Assembly (NCBI GenBank): GCA_022393335.1
Contig: JAJEKB010021102.1
Span: 940,316 to 1,004,315 of the forward strand
DNA length: 64,000 nucleotides
Direction of reading: 5' to 3'
Origin: Macrotrachela quadricornifera
Lineage: Eukaryota; Rotifera; Eurotatoria; Philodinida; Philodinidae
The notes beneath the pieces are model-generated. The model saw only the letters and a list, made by a program, of their open reading frames with translations. It searched no databases and was not told the origin of the DNA. Each line of letters opens with the position of its first letter. The stretch's first letter is position 1. The position numbers were made by a program, and so were the translations under genes. Below, piece after piece: positions 23,451 to 35,150 of this stretch.

Positions 23451-24201
23451 TTGTTTTATCAATACAATATATTAAGTAAATCAAAATTGAAATACAAAAC
23501 ACAGCTATTATACCTGGCGCATCCGCTAATATTGAAAATTCTATCAAAAGTTTGGTTATAGCTAAGCACTTTGTGGTGCAATTTTCAAGCCTAAAGATTA
23601 AACTTAACTCGAAATTCGAATCAAATATTAGTAAAGCTATAAAATGCTAGTTTCATGAGTAGGTAGAGGATAGCTCATAACTTAATGAAAGTATGTAGTT
23701 GTGCAATAAAAATTTTATTGAAGAGAGAGAAAAAGACAAACTTTCCAACGATGGAGCGAAAGACATTATACTTTTCTCATAAGCTGAAATAACCCATCTA
23801 GAAAAAATCGTCGATATTTGCCTTATATCTAAGCCTAGAGAACGGCACAAAACTCAAGTTTTTGCTTGCGATCAGGACTCACCAAGTTCTTATTATGGTA
23901 GAATTTTCAAAGCAAACAACCATTGTTTAGATAGATTTTGCCTGATAGCGGGATTTTTATCTACGACTGTATTTCGATTTTGTTCAAGATGCATTACCCG
24001 TCAGTGATTATGATACCACCTCCAAAGAAGACTCATAATACTTATTCACTATCAAAGTCGGAAGAAATAATATTAGCAAAATCATTGCTTGAACTACTAT
24101 ATTGAATATTGATCTTAAACTTCCGACACATGAAAATAAATCTGACTGCATATTATAAGTTTCATTTATTATCCATTACTTGTTGCGAGCGATAACAAAA
24201 A
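23451..24201. other. no gene seen
   Basis: AT-rich, no open frame with recognisable similarity, no RNA gene signature. Confidence 0.45.
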
Positions 24202-24205
24202 TTAA

Positions 24206-24499
24206 CCCTTTCACAAGCAGTGGTACATATATGCACCACTTTTTTTATTTATATTTTTCTCTCTCTAGCTACGGGTGCCGCTGTTCCGAGAGCGGGAGCA
24301 GATACATCAATTCAAGCTCATCTGAAAAGACCTGATCACCAGCTTATATGAGTAGGATTTGGGACTGACCATTAGCTCACTTACATAGGATCTTGAAATG
24401 GTTGCCGGCTCTTTATTTCAACTTCTCACAGTCCATGAAATTAACCTGTCACATTCCTACCTGCCAATCTCACTCATTCAAAATTCCCCTGTGAAAGGG
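24206..24499. mobile_element. piggyBac-type MITE, 294 bp
   Basis: Flanked by TTAA on both sides (24202-24205, 24500-24503), with inverted ends CCCTTTCACA at left and the complement TGTGAAAGGG at right. TTAA plus CCCTTT is the known piggyBac signature. No coding content, so it must have been moved by a transposase in trans. Confidence 0.9.
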
Positions 24500-24503
24500 T
24501 TAA

Positions 24504-26142
24504 ATTCCATTCCTACTCTTTTCTTGTGAGAATGTGCCATTTAAAACAAGATATTATTGAGCTTGATATAGGATTAAAAAGACTGAATAAGTGATTGATA
24601 TACCACTGTCGAATAGTTAAAAATCATACTATAACGACAGTGTATGTTGTTTTTAGATGTCTTCGTTCAACGTTTTTTCAACTATAATTAGTGCATTTTG
24701 TAGCTAATGTAAATGGCTCTTATTATTAACAAAAATGGTGATGTTTGCTCTTGTCGTTGATAAGATAGGAGATCTACATTGAATGTGTCTGATAGCCTTT
24801 GTATAAGATTTGAAGTCGTTGAAGAATCGTATTTCGACTATAAAGTCAGAAGGGCTAAGGCAAAAACTTTGGTATTTATATCACTATTAGAGGGCTATAT
24901 GGCTCACTAGATGAAGTAAAACAAACTTTTTTTTCTCATTGTCTTTATATGACTAGGGGTAACATATTGAATTGGGCATAAAGCCAGTTTGAACTTAAAA
25001 ACATCGAATGTTGACGTTGCTCAAACTTTTTCTTGAATAGTAAAACTATTATTGGTTCCGTCATCAAATATGTTTGTCTCAACGAGACCTTTCAGCTGAT
25101 ATAAGGCAGTAAGAGTTTCCTGGAAAAAAACTACTACAAACGGGTTTAGAACCAAATGCGCCCTCCTTTGATAGAGGTAAGAAACGCTGAAGGTAAAAGA
25201 TATCGAAAGTGCTATTAATGTAGCTTCAGTACACCTGTTCATCAGCACGGCGTGAATAATCTGTAGAAGGTTCTCTTCCATGAATTTGCATATGAATAGC
25301 GTATGCTAACGGTGCATTAATAATACTTTCAAGATTTTTTTCTTTTAACGTTTTTTTGTTGCTACCGAATTTATGCATATCGTAATTTTTATTCAATAAT
25401 TCTTGGATAAATATGTTTTATTAATACATATACGTAAAATTTTAATGACATTTGAAAGATGTTCATTTTTCTGCTGATAAAAAATATACAGTATAAAGAA
25501 AAGAAAATTAGGCATCTAAACTGATTTTCAATAAAATAGTAAGAAGCAATGGGCTAATTTGTCCAACTTTTAAAATTGTATATTTTATGATCATTTTGGA
25601 CAAAGTGGGCTTCTAATATGTCTAGAAAGAAAGAAATTTTAGACTAAGGTTTTATTTTTTATTGAAAGGTGAGTATTGGAGAGAGATTTCATTGGTAGAA
25701 TCGAGTTGTAAAAGTTATTTTCAGAAAAAAATTTGAGAAACGGATGTGTATTGCATTGTAATTGACAAAAGCAGAATTGCCGTATGTTTGAATGTAGCTT
25801 GATGCACGAACCGGATGTGACAAAATTTCTTTGTTGGAAAAAAGAAATGATCAAGACTGCTTTTTCAGCAAAGATGAATAATCATGTTTCTGCACAATAC
25901 GAGATGTAGGTATATGAGACTAGCTTTTTTATATTCTGACATTCTCTGCAATGACATATACAAAATGCAAACACATTTGTGTAATTTCATGATCGAATTA
26001 ATTTCTCTGCGACGCGAAAAAGGACAATGTTTTTGTGGATGCTGAAATTTTAGTAAGGAATCAATTGCTGTATACTTCCTAAACCGATATAAATTTATTT
26101 ATTGCTTTGAGAAGTAAAATTATCACACAGGATCGTATTTTC
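24504..26142. other. upstream region of the P450 gene, no supported gene
   Basis: The largest frame is an 86-codon minus-strand frame (25021-25281) with a hydrophobic middle and no similarity that I recognise. Without splice partners or an obvious family I do not call it a gene. Confidence 0.4.
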
Positions 26143-27710
26143 ATGATGGAGATTTTGCTTTTGAACTGGCTCATAAGTTTTATTGCTATTCTCATACCAA
26201 TTGTTATTTATGTACTACGGAAAAACAATAGCCAAATATCCGCAATTCCATTTGTAAAAAACAATTGGTATCCTATTGTTGGTCATTTATTTGAGTTTGT
26301 TGCTGATCGAACAAAATTTATTATGATCTGTCGCCAACGATATGGGCAATGTTTCACAGTGAAGTTATTTACTGAACAAATTACATTCATTCTCTCACCT
26401 GTCGATTGGATTGCAATACTTCGAAATAAATCTTTGTATTTTCCAGGACCAGAATTTGCTGCAAAGGCATTTGGTATGTCTATAAATTGTTTCGGTAAGT
26501 TCATCAGATCATGAATCTTTCTGTCAGCTACGATTATTACAAACGCTTCTTGTTTTAATGCTCATTCTTGATGTTTTCATATATTTCAGATCATCCAGAA
26601 ATGAACATCCAATTACATCGGTATTATATTCGATATTTACAAAATGACAATGGTTTACGTCCGATAGTTATTGAATTTGTTCGAAGATTAAGAGATGTGA
26701 TGAGGCGAGATGCATTGATGCTAAAGTCGAATTGGATGAAAATCGGTTTGTTAGAACTCAGTCATCGAATGCTCTTCGAATCGTCATCTCTCACTTTATT
26801 CGGTAATATTGACTTGAGTTTATATGAAAATGATTTTCATGTGTTGGATACAAATATTCACTTTTTTCTTTCGCTTTTTCCCGACTGGATTTATCGATGT
26901 TTCTTTCGACACGTTTTAGAAGCACGCTCTCGCTTGAATAATTTCTGGTTGAAAGGTGATCGACATCGCCCAGCCGAATGTAAATTCATTCAGGCACGAA
27001 CCGATTTTATTTTTGATCATCCAGACTGGTTTTCTAAAGGGGACTTTGCTAGTGCTCAAACGGCTCTGCTTTGGGCATCATTAGGTAATACAATTCCAGC
27101 CTTATTCTGGTCCTTATTCTATATTTTACAAGATGAAAGAGCAGTGAAAACAATTCAAGAAGAAATTGATATGCACTTGCCATCATTTTCACTGGACAGG
27201 GAAAATAAAAAGGAAGAAATTGTAGAAGAATGGACTCCTGAGAGGTTGAATTCGTGTATCTATTTGGATAGTACAGTGAATGAAATATTACGTTTAGCTG
27301 CTGCCCCAATGGTGCTTCGCAAGTGTTGCCGAAAAACTGAAATACTTTTACATGATGGACGTACGATAAATGTAAACGCAGGTGAAGCGATAGCATTATT
27401 TCCTGCCGCATCACATTATGATGAAAACAACTTTCCTAATCCAACAAAGTTTGTTTTCGATCGATTCATTCACAAACCTATTGACATGATTAATGGGTTT
27501 TCGCCGTTTGGTGCCGGCAAGAGCATGTGTCCGGGGCGATTTTTTGCAAAATGTGAAATCAAAATTTGCATTGCGATATTTCTTCGCTATATCGAATGCA
27601 AACTTGAGAATCGAGAAACGATGCCAACACAAAAAGCCCATCGCGTGGGTGTCGGTATTGCGCCACCTACACACGATCTGCCAATTATGTATCGATACAA
27701 GAACTCTTGA
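26143..27710 (+). CDS. cytochrome P450, CYP7/CYP8-type
   Basis: Two exons, 26143-26494 and 26590-27710. The intron has TTCG|GTAAGT and TATTTCAG|ATCATCC ends, phase 1. The product is 490 residues, the normal P450 length. Start choice: the first ATG of the open frame, followed directly by an N-terminal membrane anchor (about residues 3-24, LLLNWLISFIAILIPIVIYV), so it should sit in the ER membrane. The I-helix reads ALLWASLGNTIPALFWSL from about residue 276. The NT in place of the usual TT pair is typical of CYP7A/7B/8. ExxR is EILR (E349, R352), the PERF region is FVFDRF, and the haem loop is FSPFGAGKSMCPG with Cys431 as the axial ligand. The C-terminus (VGVGIAPP then YRYK) also fits CYP7. Vertebrate members hydroxylate sterols or isomerise prostaglandin endoperoxide; the rotifer substrate is unknown. 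Confidence 0.92.
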
Positions 27711-28656
27711 ACTCACATTTGACTCATTGTGAACATTTGTTTTGTTCTCTGATGTTTGCTTCATTCTGCTCACACAGTTCAAAATCTATTTCGTTTTGTA
27801 ACATTCATCGTCTTGTATTTTATTTTTTGGTTAATTCCACTCCATTCAGATATGTGCATCACCCATTGTTTCAGTTAAAAGTTATTGATGCATATATACT
27901 ACCAATAATTAAAGAAGGAGAAAGATCAAAGATAAACAGGTTGTCATTCTAAAAGAACGAAGCTAATGGATACACTGATAGAACGAAAAATTAGCTTAGT
28001 AGTGAACGGAAGAATGAAGAAGGCGTGTCAAAGCCATCCTGTAACATGAATGAAGCAACAAAAAAAGAGCAGGAAAAAATGCTCATTCATATGAATAACA
28101 TTTTGTGCTCTACATTCTCAGTGTTCGAAGAAATTACGAGAGTTGATCGGAAAATGTGGCTAAGGATGAACGAAAAGTGATCATCCACCCACCTATCGGC
28201 AAAACATTCTTATTTCCTATGAATTTACCGTTTACAGCACTCTAAAATGTTCTTTTTTCCATGACGTCATGCAATTAAAATTATTCATGCCTACATGCTT
28301 GAGCTTAGCTATCAAGATTAGCAAACAAATCGCTTTAATTCAGCGAAATCAAGAATAAATATTCCGTTGAATGCTATTAATAACTACTTGCTTTGATTTG
28401 TATCGGCGTCTGATTGAATAAGCTATTAGAATAGCGCAACATAGCTACTTAATTTTTTTCATAAGCATTGTTGGCGAAATACATTACACACAGGCACTTG
28501 AGCTCATATCGTTGTTAATTATTTACTTATTTAGGTAATATTTATACGTCATCTCGCGGAAGAATGAATCAGAATAGATGCTATATAACGTAATCACGTT
28601 TAGACCAAGGCGAAGATACGTATATTGGAAATTTTGATTAACCAGCCCCAAGAAGA
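27711..28656. other. intergenic stretch between P450 and Hint genes
   Basis: No supported gene. The 81-codon frame at 27707-27952 overlaps the P450 stop and looks like 3' untranslated sequence. Contains a short ATG-free AT-rich region before the Hint gene start. Confidence 0.4.
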
Positions 28657-29844
28657 ATGTTTTCGACTGTGAAGTTCATTACTGTTATGCTACTTATGAT
28701 AAAGTTAGGTGTTGTGAAGAGTCGAATTCTGCATACTCTCAACCAAACGGAATCGTCAAACTACACGAATACCACGGGAGGTCGCGTTTTTTGTGTTGGG
28801 TATGGAGTCCAATTTTGGGGTGGCTGTGCTGAAGACTCACTCAATAATGGCGATGGATGTTTAGCAGGAGATGGTCTGGTTAAGTTAGCTTCGGGACCAT
28901 ACAAAACCGTTTCAGAACTTCGCCCGGGTGATCGTGTCCTAGCCGTGGATGAATACAACCCAGAGCTTATTGTGGAAACAGATATCATCATGATCATGCA
29001 TCGTGTGCCGGATGAATATGGTATGAATCTCGACTTTATGAACAGTGGTTTTTCAAAAAATAGAAAATATCAATTTTCTAAATCTAAAAAAAGGAAATTT
29101 CTTTCATTTCAGTTCATTGTATTCGAAGCTTTCCGCCAGCTTCCTAAAATTTCCAAAATGTAATCAAATCTTAGAAAATTTGCGAATTGTCTAAAAATCT
29201 TATTGCTTCAAATGCCTATGTAGTTGCCTTTGTTGTGGAAAGTCAAGATATAGTGCTGATTTCTTCTCTTGACGATTTAAATAATCCGAGTGGTAGTTTT
29301 TTAATAAAACTTCTAATATTTTGTTTGCAGCTACCTTCTATCTTGTCGAAACCGAAAACCATGAAATAATTCATATGACACCTGGCCATTTTGTACCAAT
29401 TTTGGCAAGAAACGGCGGACGAAATTACATACAGGCTCAAAAATTAACGACGGAAGACTACATATTTGTACTATCAACGACAAGCGGACAGCTTACTCCA
29501 TCGAAAGTCGCCAGAATTACAATAAAAACCAGACTCGGCTATTATTCACCATTAACTGAAACAGGTAAACTAAAAAATTATTGAAATATGTAAATGCACA
29601 ATTGATTTTTATAGGCACACTCATTGTCAACAATGTTGCTGTATCATGCTATTCAAACATAATTAGTCACGAAATTGGTCAATTAGGAATGACTCCGATT
29701 CGATGGATTCATGCTATCCTTCGCCACTTGATGCCAAGTGTGAAAGCACCATTCCAGGATGATACTTTGAATAAGGTGCATTGGATTCCGGATATGATGC
29801 AAAATTTGGTAAAAACGTTGGCTCCACAAATCCTCACTTATTGA
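28657..29844 (+). CDS. secreted Hint (Hog)-domain protein
   Basis: Three exons, 28657-29020, 29331-29564 and 29615-29844, all junctions GT-AG and phase 1; 275 residues. The signal peptide is about residues 1-22. A short extracellular segment with N-glycosylation sequons (NQT, NYT, NTT) and Cys46/Cys57 precedes the Hint domain, which begins at Cys68 (CLAGDGLVKL, then ELRPGDRVLAVD). Block B carries the TxxH pair T138/H141 in HMTPGHFVPI. The end block GTLIVNNVAVSCY (from residue 200) corresponds to the hedgehog GT-VVNxVxASCYA motif with Cys211. In hedgehogs the Hint/Hog domain self-splices through a thioester and attaches sterol. Here the signalling hedge domain is absent, as in nematode Hog-family proteins, choanoflagellate hoglet and similar. 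The nucleophilic Cys and the Thr/His pair are present, so autoprocessing is plausible. The released N-terminal peptide would be only about 45 residues. Confidence 0.9.
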
Positions 29845-29923
29845 ATGCACAGTTTTCTTTAATCATGAAAAATATCAATAATTGTGAAAAATTATCGGAC
29901 AGCATAATCAAGAAACATTCATA

Positions 29924-29929
29924 AATAAA
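29924..29929 (+). promoter_or_regulatory. polyadenylation signal of the Hint gene
   Basis: AATAAA 80 bp after the stop codon. Confidence 0.6.
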
Positions 29930-31229
29930 GAAAATATTGCCTTTTGACAAACAGTTTAGTTAAAAAAAACTGTGTCTGAAGTTACCTCGGTTGCCAGACA
30001 TGGTCTGAAACGTCTGCATATGAAAAGCTATAAAGATTGTAAATGGTTGTGTGGGTGGATCTGAGAAATGCTCTCTTTCATACCCACACTCACCCTCATA
30101 TCGCATAATTCGAAGTTCAAATATGGTCAAAAGACGTGGATTTAATTGTCGGAATAGTAGGAGTCTTGTTAATCATTTTGATTCTTTAAGTCAACTTCTT
30201 CGTCGACAGTAGTATCAGCATTAATAATGGCAGCATTGAATATCACAGTTCAAGATCTGCAAAAGCACTTTTTCCCGGTCTGCATCACCGTTGGAATTTC
30301 TATTAGATCGTATTTCTATCTGGTTCATTTGATTTTGTCGCTATAGAAGTAACTTTCTAAAATTTGTATATAATTATTCGATTACACATGAATTCATCAG
30401 AAAGTTTTGACTTATTAACAGTATAGTCATTTCTTCATATATATATATATATATACAGCAAAACTATGGATATGCAAAACCAGTTTTTTCATTTCAGCTA
30501 GAATATCTTCCTAGCGCTGTTCATGCGATTTATAAAGCTACCTCCAAACCAATATTGAGATGATGGCAAAAATGTGGCTGATTCTAGCAGCTTCCTCTCA
30601 TCATTATATTGACCATACTGAAATCCATCCGAACTATGTAGATGGAATTTGTAGTTTTCTTCGCTGATTATTTTGTTTATCAAATAGTGCATCTCTTGAT
30701 GTAAAATAATAGAGATATAACTGAAATACTGAATCATTCAAATCAAGACCTTTCAGACTATATTTTGAAGTTGAGAAATTCATACTTTTTCATATTTAGG
30801 AGATTTTATGAACTTAATGGGTGTTACATCGTAATATTCATTTCATATTCGAGTAGTTCAATAATTATAAGCAGCAACGATCGTGGCTTCTTACAATTAT
30901 AGTCTGGCCGAGCTCGAGTTTGGTCGGCTCTAAGTCTGACCGTGCTTGCACTACTCGATTCAGGCACAGGAATTTCTCGTGAAGACTGGAGAATGGACTT
31001 TCAAGCGACTTATTGGCCAAGTTTTTGATTTCAAATGAATCGATCAATTCTGCTCTGTATGATCAAATGTTGTGTCGATAATAGGACATTAGAGGCAAGT
31101 TGATTCTCTTCCAGTCAATGCCAAACAAATAATATTGAGTTTGTCTTTTTTCTTCGGTCTGTTTTCTTGATGACTGTCGAGTTAATGCCGACAGGAATAT
31201 CCTCAATTAGAAACAGTTGACTAAAAACA
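29930..31229. other. intergenic stretch
   Basis: Includes a pair of TGTGGGTGG / CCCACACTCACCC segments (30050-30100) that form a weak hairpin and an (AT)9 microsatellite (30439-30456). Two minus-strand frames (30498-30737, 30865-31047) have no recognisable similarity. The first is the more protein-like and might be an exon, but no partner exons were found. Confidence 0.4.
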
Positions 31230-32489
31230 CAGTAAAATCTCTATTAGTGAACACCTTCAAATCCAACCGACTGGATTTTTCTGGTTTTGACCTCCTTCTT
31301 TATGATCACCTCGATATTCTGAATGTGAACGCTTTTCTTCAGTCCCCATCATGTAAATCAACCCTTGATAATATGAACATAACCAAATAGCACCCTCTCT
31401 TATCTAATTGACACTATACATCTTATTGGCTCATTCTATAATGGGATGTAAAAAGAGAAATAGACAATAGGGACATAATCAATATCATCATCTGTGAATA
31501 ATGAACTGGATGTTTGAACCACACAGACTAGAAAAAATAAAAGAAATTAAGCGGTGAGATTGGTCTATTTCGATTTAAATTGTCTTTTTCGAGATGATTT
31601 ATTCATTAATTCACTTTTAATTCCCTTCATTTCGTCTAGTCTGTTTGGAATCTTATTTTTTTGTACAATCATTATTCAGTCTTTAAGCACAGTCTAAATT
31701 AACTGACGCACTCATCGCCTCTTATTCATAAAAACAAAGACCTATTCAGCTTGCCTATGTAACGCAACACTACGCTGATCTAGTTTCGAAAATTTTTTTT
31801 GAAGTTTAACAGACTTGAATATATTTCTAGATGAAGTTTTCAGCGCTGATCACGGATTTGACATTTTCTGGAAAAAATTAGGTTTGTGCATCGAAAAGCA
31901 AGTGTTTAAACTTTTTAAGAATCATATTTTAAATTTTCTTGCAAAAAATTTTCAAAAAAGTCGAGAAACATACCATTAGGTGTAGAATTTAATTCACTAC
32001 AAAATGGCATATTTGGTTTAGGCTTTAGTGGATTTGGACAATTCGTAGGTTCTTATAAACATTCCTGACTACTGCACCTCCAGTGAGCTTGCATGTAGAT
32101 GTATCAATCTTGTTCTTGCGCAGAACGATTAGAAGAATCAAATCATTCTAACTGTGTGAAACACCTCAGAATTGATCGAGAAAAAAATTGACTTACAGTA
32201 TCACGAAAAATGCAACAACAGTAAACTTGGACAAGTCGCATCACAGATTATTTCAAATATTCGCCTGTTGACGGTCAAAAAATCTTAAGAAATAATGTTT
32301 TTAATATTATAAATAGATGAATTAAATTTTATGTTAATAAAACATCACAATTCTTCATAAGTAAACAGAGAGATTGATTAAATTTGAAAAATCTCTATAT
32401 TTCTACAGAGCCCCTCCTATACGATCACTCCGTTAATCTGGACGATTTTGTAAGGTACTAACAGTGTTTAGATATGATAGGTTTTACTG
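31230..32489. mobile_element. pogo/Tc1-like DNA transposon remnant
   Basis: Left end CAGTAAAATCTCTATTAG and right end complement CAGTAAAACCTATCATAT, with AACAC following at similar distance in both. CAGT(A/T)AAACCTC-type ends are typical of pogo/Tigger and related elements. Just inside, both ends have related motifs (TCCAACCGACTGG; TCCGTTAATCTGG). No transposase frame remains and a TA duplication is not obvious. Confidence 0.55.
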
Positions 32490-33513
32490 TGTTTCTTTTA
32501 CCTACCCTTCATATCATATATAATATGAGACTGTATCAAACTTTCCGCTTATTCATACCCTTCTATACAGCTATTTCATTTCTCTACTTACCGATATACT
32601 GCACAACAACATTACGTTAATCTATCTAAACAACGACTTCTAATACTAACAATACAATGAAGATCTATCTTCAAGATACATATAATCAAATTTAACATCA
32701 AACAAAATATCCAACAATATTGTACACATTCTCACTAAAACCATTTTATGAGGTATAAGACATCTGTTATGCATGTCTCAATTGTTTTTAATAGCCTACA
32801 TGTAATATCTAATTTTGTGTCCTGATTGTATTGTTTTTCTCTTCTTTTATATCTTTTAATAAATTAAGGCGTTGACTCAAAAATATCTATTTGGATTTTA
32901 TGCATGAATACAGTATTGTACGTAGAAATAGAGAAAGTTTACTCTTTTTCTCTGTATGAGAAAGATATTGAATAAGATTGGTTTTTCAACTTAACTCAAA
33001 TAATACCTATGAGTAGATCGATTGGTAAAAGTATTTGAAAAAGATTTATTTATCTTACAACTGAATATTTGACCATTATGATTGTTAAATTGAATAAAAA
33101 GAAAATTTTTTGTTTAATAGATTTTGTTTAGATACGTCATCGAATATTTGTATGATAAGGACATATTTAATCACCAATTTTTGTTCTTATGCATCAGCTG
33201 TATTTAATGGTGAAAGTAATTTTTGTAGTATTTGTCCTTCTCGTACACAGAATAAAAAAACTAAAAACTTTTCTTAGAAAAGATATGTCCTATTCAATAA
33301 GAATGCAAGTACGATCATAGTAATTATTTCATCAATAAAAATAACATAAAAGTACATTTTTTGAATAAAATGAGAAGAAAACATATTTAGCACATATGTT
33401 GTTCTAATTGGTTTTTTTCTGAGGACAATCTAAATGATTTAATGACTTTAAAATCTATATTTAAGGATTTGTAAATCTTGATTCGATATCATTTTAAATC
33501 AAACAAAAAAAAG
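32490..33513. other. AT-rich upstream region of the small secreted-protein gene
   Basis: No gene on either strand. An ATATTTAAGG stretch near 33460, about 50 bp before the chosen start, might act as a TATA-like element; this is only suggestive. Confidence 0.4.
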
Positions 33514-33777
33514 ATGCGTTTAACAACAATTTTCGTCTGTGCAATGATCTGTCTTTTGGTTTTGGCTGTTAAAAGTGATGATGCTCCAGTCAATGAAGAA
33601 AATGCAGAAAATTATGAACAACCTGCGATTGAAGAAAGCGCAAGCAACGAGTCAGCAAGTAATGATGATCAATCAGTAACTGAAAATGAAGAAGGACCAT
33701 CTGCTGCAGAAATGGCTGAAGGTGTTAAGATTGTTGGGTTTGAACCGGATCAAATTGTACTATCTCACAATGAATAA
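33514..33777 (+). CDS. small secreted acidic protein
   Basis: Single exon, 87 residues. I chose the ATG at 33514 because it follows an A-rich stretch and places a clear signal peptide at the N-terminus (RLTTIFVCAMICLLVLAV, cleavage expected near residue 20). The mature part is strongly acidic and rich in Glu, Asn and Ser (NEENAENYEQPAIEE), with no Cys, and ends in a more hydrophobic KIVGFEPDQIVL segment. A polyadenylation signal follows 88 bp downstream. It is probably secreted and intrinsically disordered. No family recognised. Confidence 0.7.
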   Translation: MRLTTIFVCAMICLLVLAVKSDDAPVNEENAENYEQPAIEESASNESASNDDQSVTENEEGPSAAEMAEGVKIVGFEPDQIVLSHNE

Positions 33778-33864
33778 GTTTACATCAAGCATCATTATTT
33801 TATGTGAAAATTGATTTAAATTTTTTTCACAATATCGCATCATCTCACATTTTAATAATATATT

Positions 33865-33870
33865 AATAAA
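33865..33870 (+). promoter_or_regulatory. polyadenylation signal
   Basis: AATAAA 88 bp after the stop of the small secreted-protein gene. Confidence 0.6.
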
Positions 33871-34403
33871 AGATTTCACTTTACATTTCGAGTATTTTCA
33901 ATGATGTTTGAAAAATAATGAACAAGTTAAAATACTTTCAAATAATATTCTTTTTTGAAAAACAGATACATCTATTGAATAAATTATTTAATTTTTCTTA
34001 CGATTGTCTTATGCAGACGTACGAGCGAAAAGAAAGATTATTGTTTTGAATTACTAAAATGTTCTAAGCGACCAACTATTCTTTCCTATAAAACTTTAAG
34101 TTTATTACTACAATTTTTGCATTCAAATACTTCCTTTTATATGTTTATAAGTTTGATATTTTACAGTTACAAATGTCGAGTGACAAAAAATTTGTAGAAA
34201 AGTGAATATGAAAAGAAAGAAATTCTCCGACAATGATTGAAGACTGAAAAATACATTATGTACGATATAAAAAATAACAGTAAAGAGAAAGAGAAATATT
34301 GCTTACGAGTATTGTATTATGCAGTGGTAGTAAAAATAGTTGATTTACATCAGAAAGAAGTGTCAACAAACATATTTTTTTAGGTGTACAATTTTATTTT
34401 AAA
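33871..34403. other. AT-rich spacer
   Basis: No gene or structured repeat seen. Confidence 0.4.
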
Positions 34404-35114
34404 GTGCCGGCAAAGCAAAACTCAAGTAAAAATTTTTGTTTTCGATATTTTACATATTAACTGATAGAATTCGAGCTACTGATCACGAATATCAGGTCCT
34501 TATTCTCACTAAAGGCTTTCTCCTGCTTCAAAAATAGGTTTCAATAGATTCCAGACATAAAATTCTCCGGATGATACCGCTTTGAATTAGGCCGAGTATT
34601 ATCTGTATAGACTGATTTTGTAAACTTATCTATATTCAACAGTTTTCGAATGCAAATAAGACTTTTTGTGAAAAACTGAATATAGATTCTGATTCAGCAC
34701 AAAAAACTGAGTTAATTAAAGTATCTTTCAACTTTTGACACATTTGTAAAAATTTTAGTCCTCCGACGATACTGAAAAAATATGAGAAAAATTGAAAGTC
34801 ATTAAATTAACTTGAAAGATACTTCATTTGTATTCAAAAACCGTTGAATATAGATAAGTTTACAAAATCAGTCTATACAAATAACACTCGGCCTAATTCG
34901 GAGTGGCATCATCCGTAGAATTTTATGTCTGGAATCTATTTAAACCTATTTTTGACGAAAATAGAACCTTTTGAATATTTCGAATTTTTGGAGCAGAAGG
35001 AAGCCTTCAATGAGAATAAGGATCTGATATTTGTAATCAGCAGTTCGAGTTCGATCAGTTAATGTGTAAAAAAACTGAAAACAAAAATTTTTACTTGAAT
35101 TGTGCTTTGCGGAT
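34404..35114. mobile_element. foldback element upstream of the Cys/His-rich gene
   Basis: Arms 34409-34660 and about 34840-35112 are reverse complements (GACTGATTTTGTAAACTTAT near 34610 against ATAAGTTTACAAAATCAGTC near 34853; CATAAAATTCTCCGGATGAT near 34555 against ATCATCCGTAGAATTTTATG near 34907). Ends are CCGGCAAAGC and the near-complement GCTTTGCGG. The internal 180 bp also shows weaker pairing. It has no coding content. The right end lies only 37 bp before the start codon of the next gene. Confidence 0.75.
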
Positions 35115-35150
35115 ATCGTAGAAAAAATCGTTCATCCAAATTCCACAAGA

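Noticed and set aside
25021..25281. 86-codon minus-strand frame as a small gene
   Set aside because: No signal peptide, family similarity or splice partners that could support it.
28990..29163. Read-through extension of the first Hint exon (residues after 29020)
   Set aside because: Lys/Phe-rich, unlike Hint sequence; GTATGA donor and TTTGCAG acceptor restore the domain.
30040..30110. TGTGGGTGG-type sequence considered as telomere-like repeat
   Set aside because: Only one or two imperfect units, no tandem array.
33478..33513. Upstream extension of the small secreted protein
   Set aside because: It would start at TTG and put basic residues in front of a clear signal peptide; the ATG at 33514 is better.
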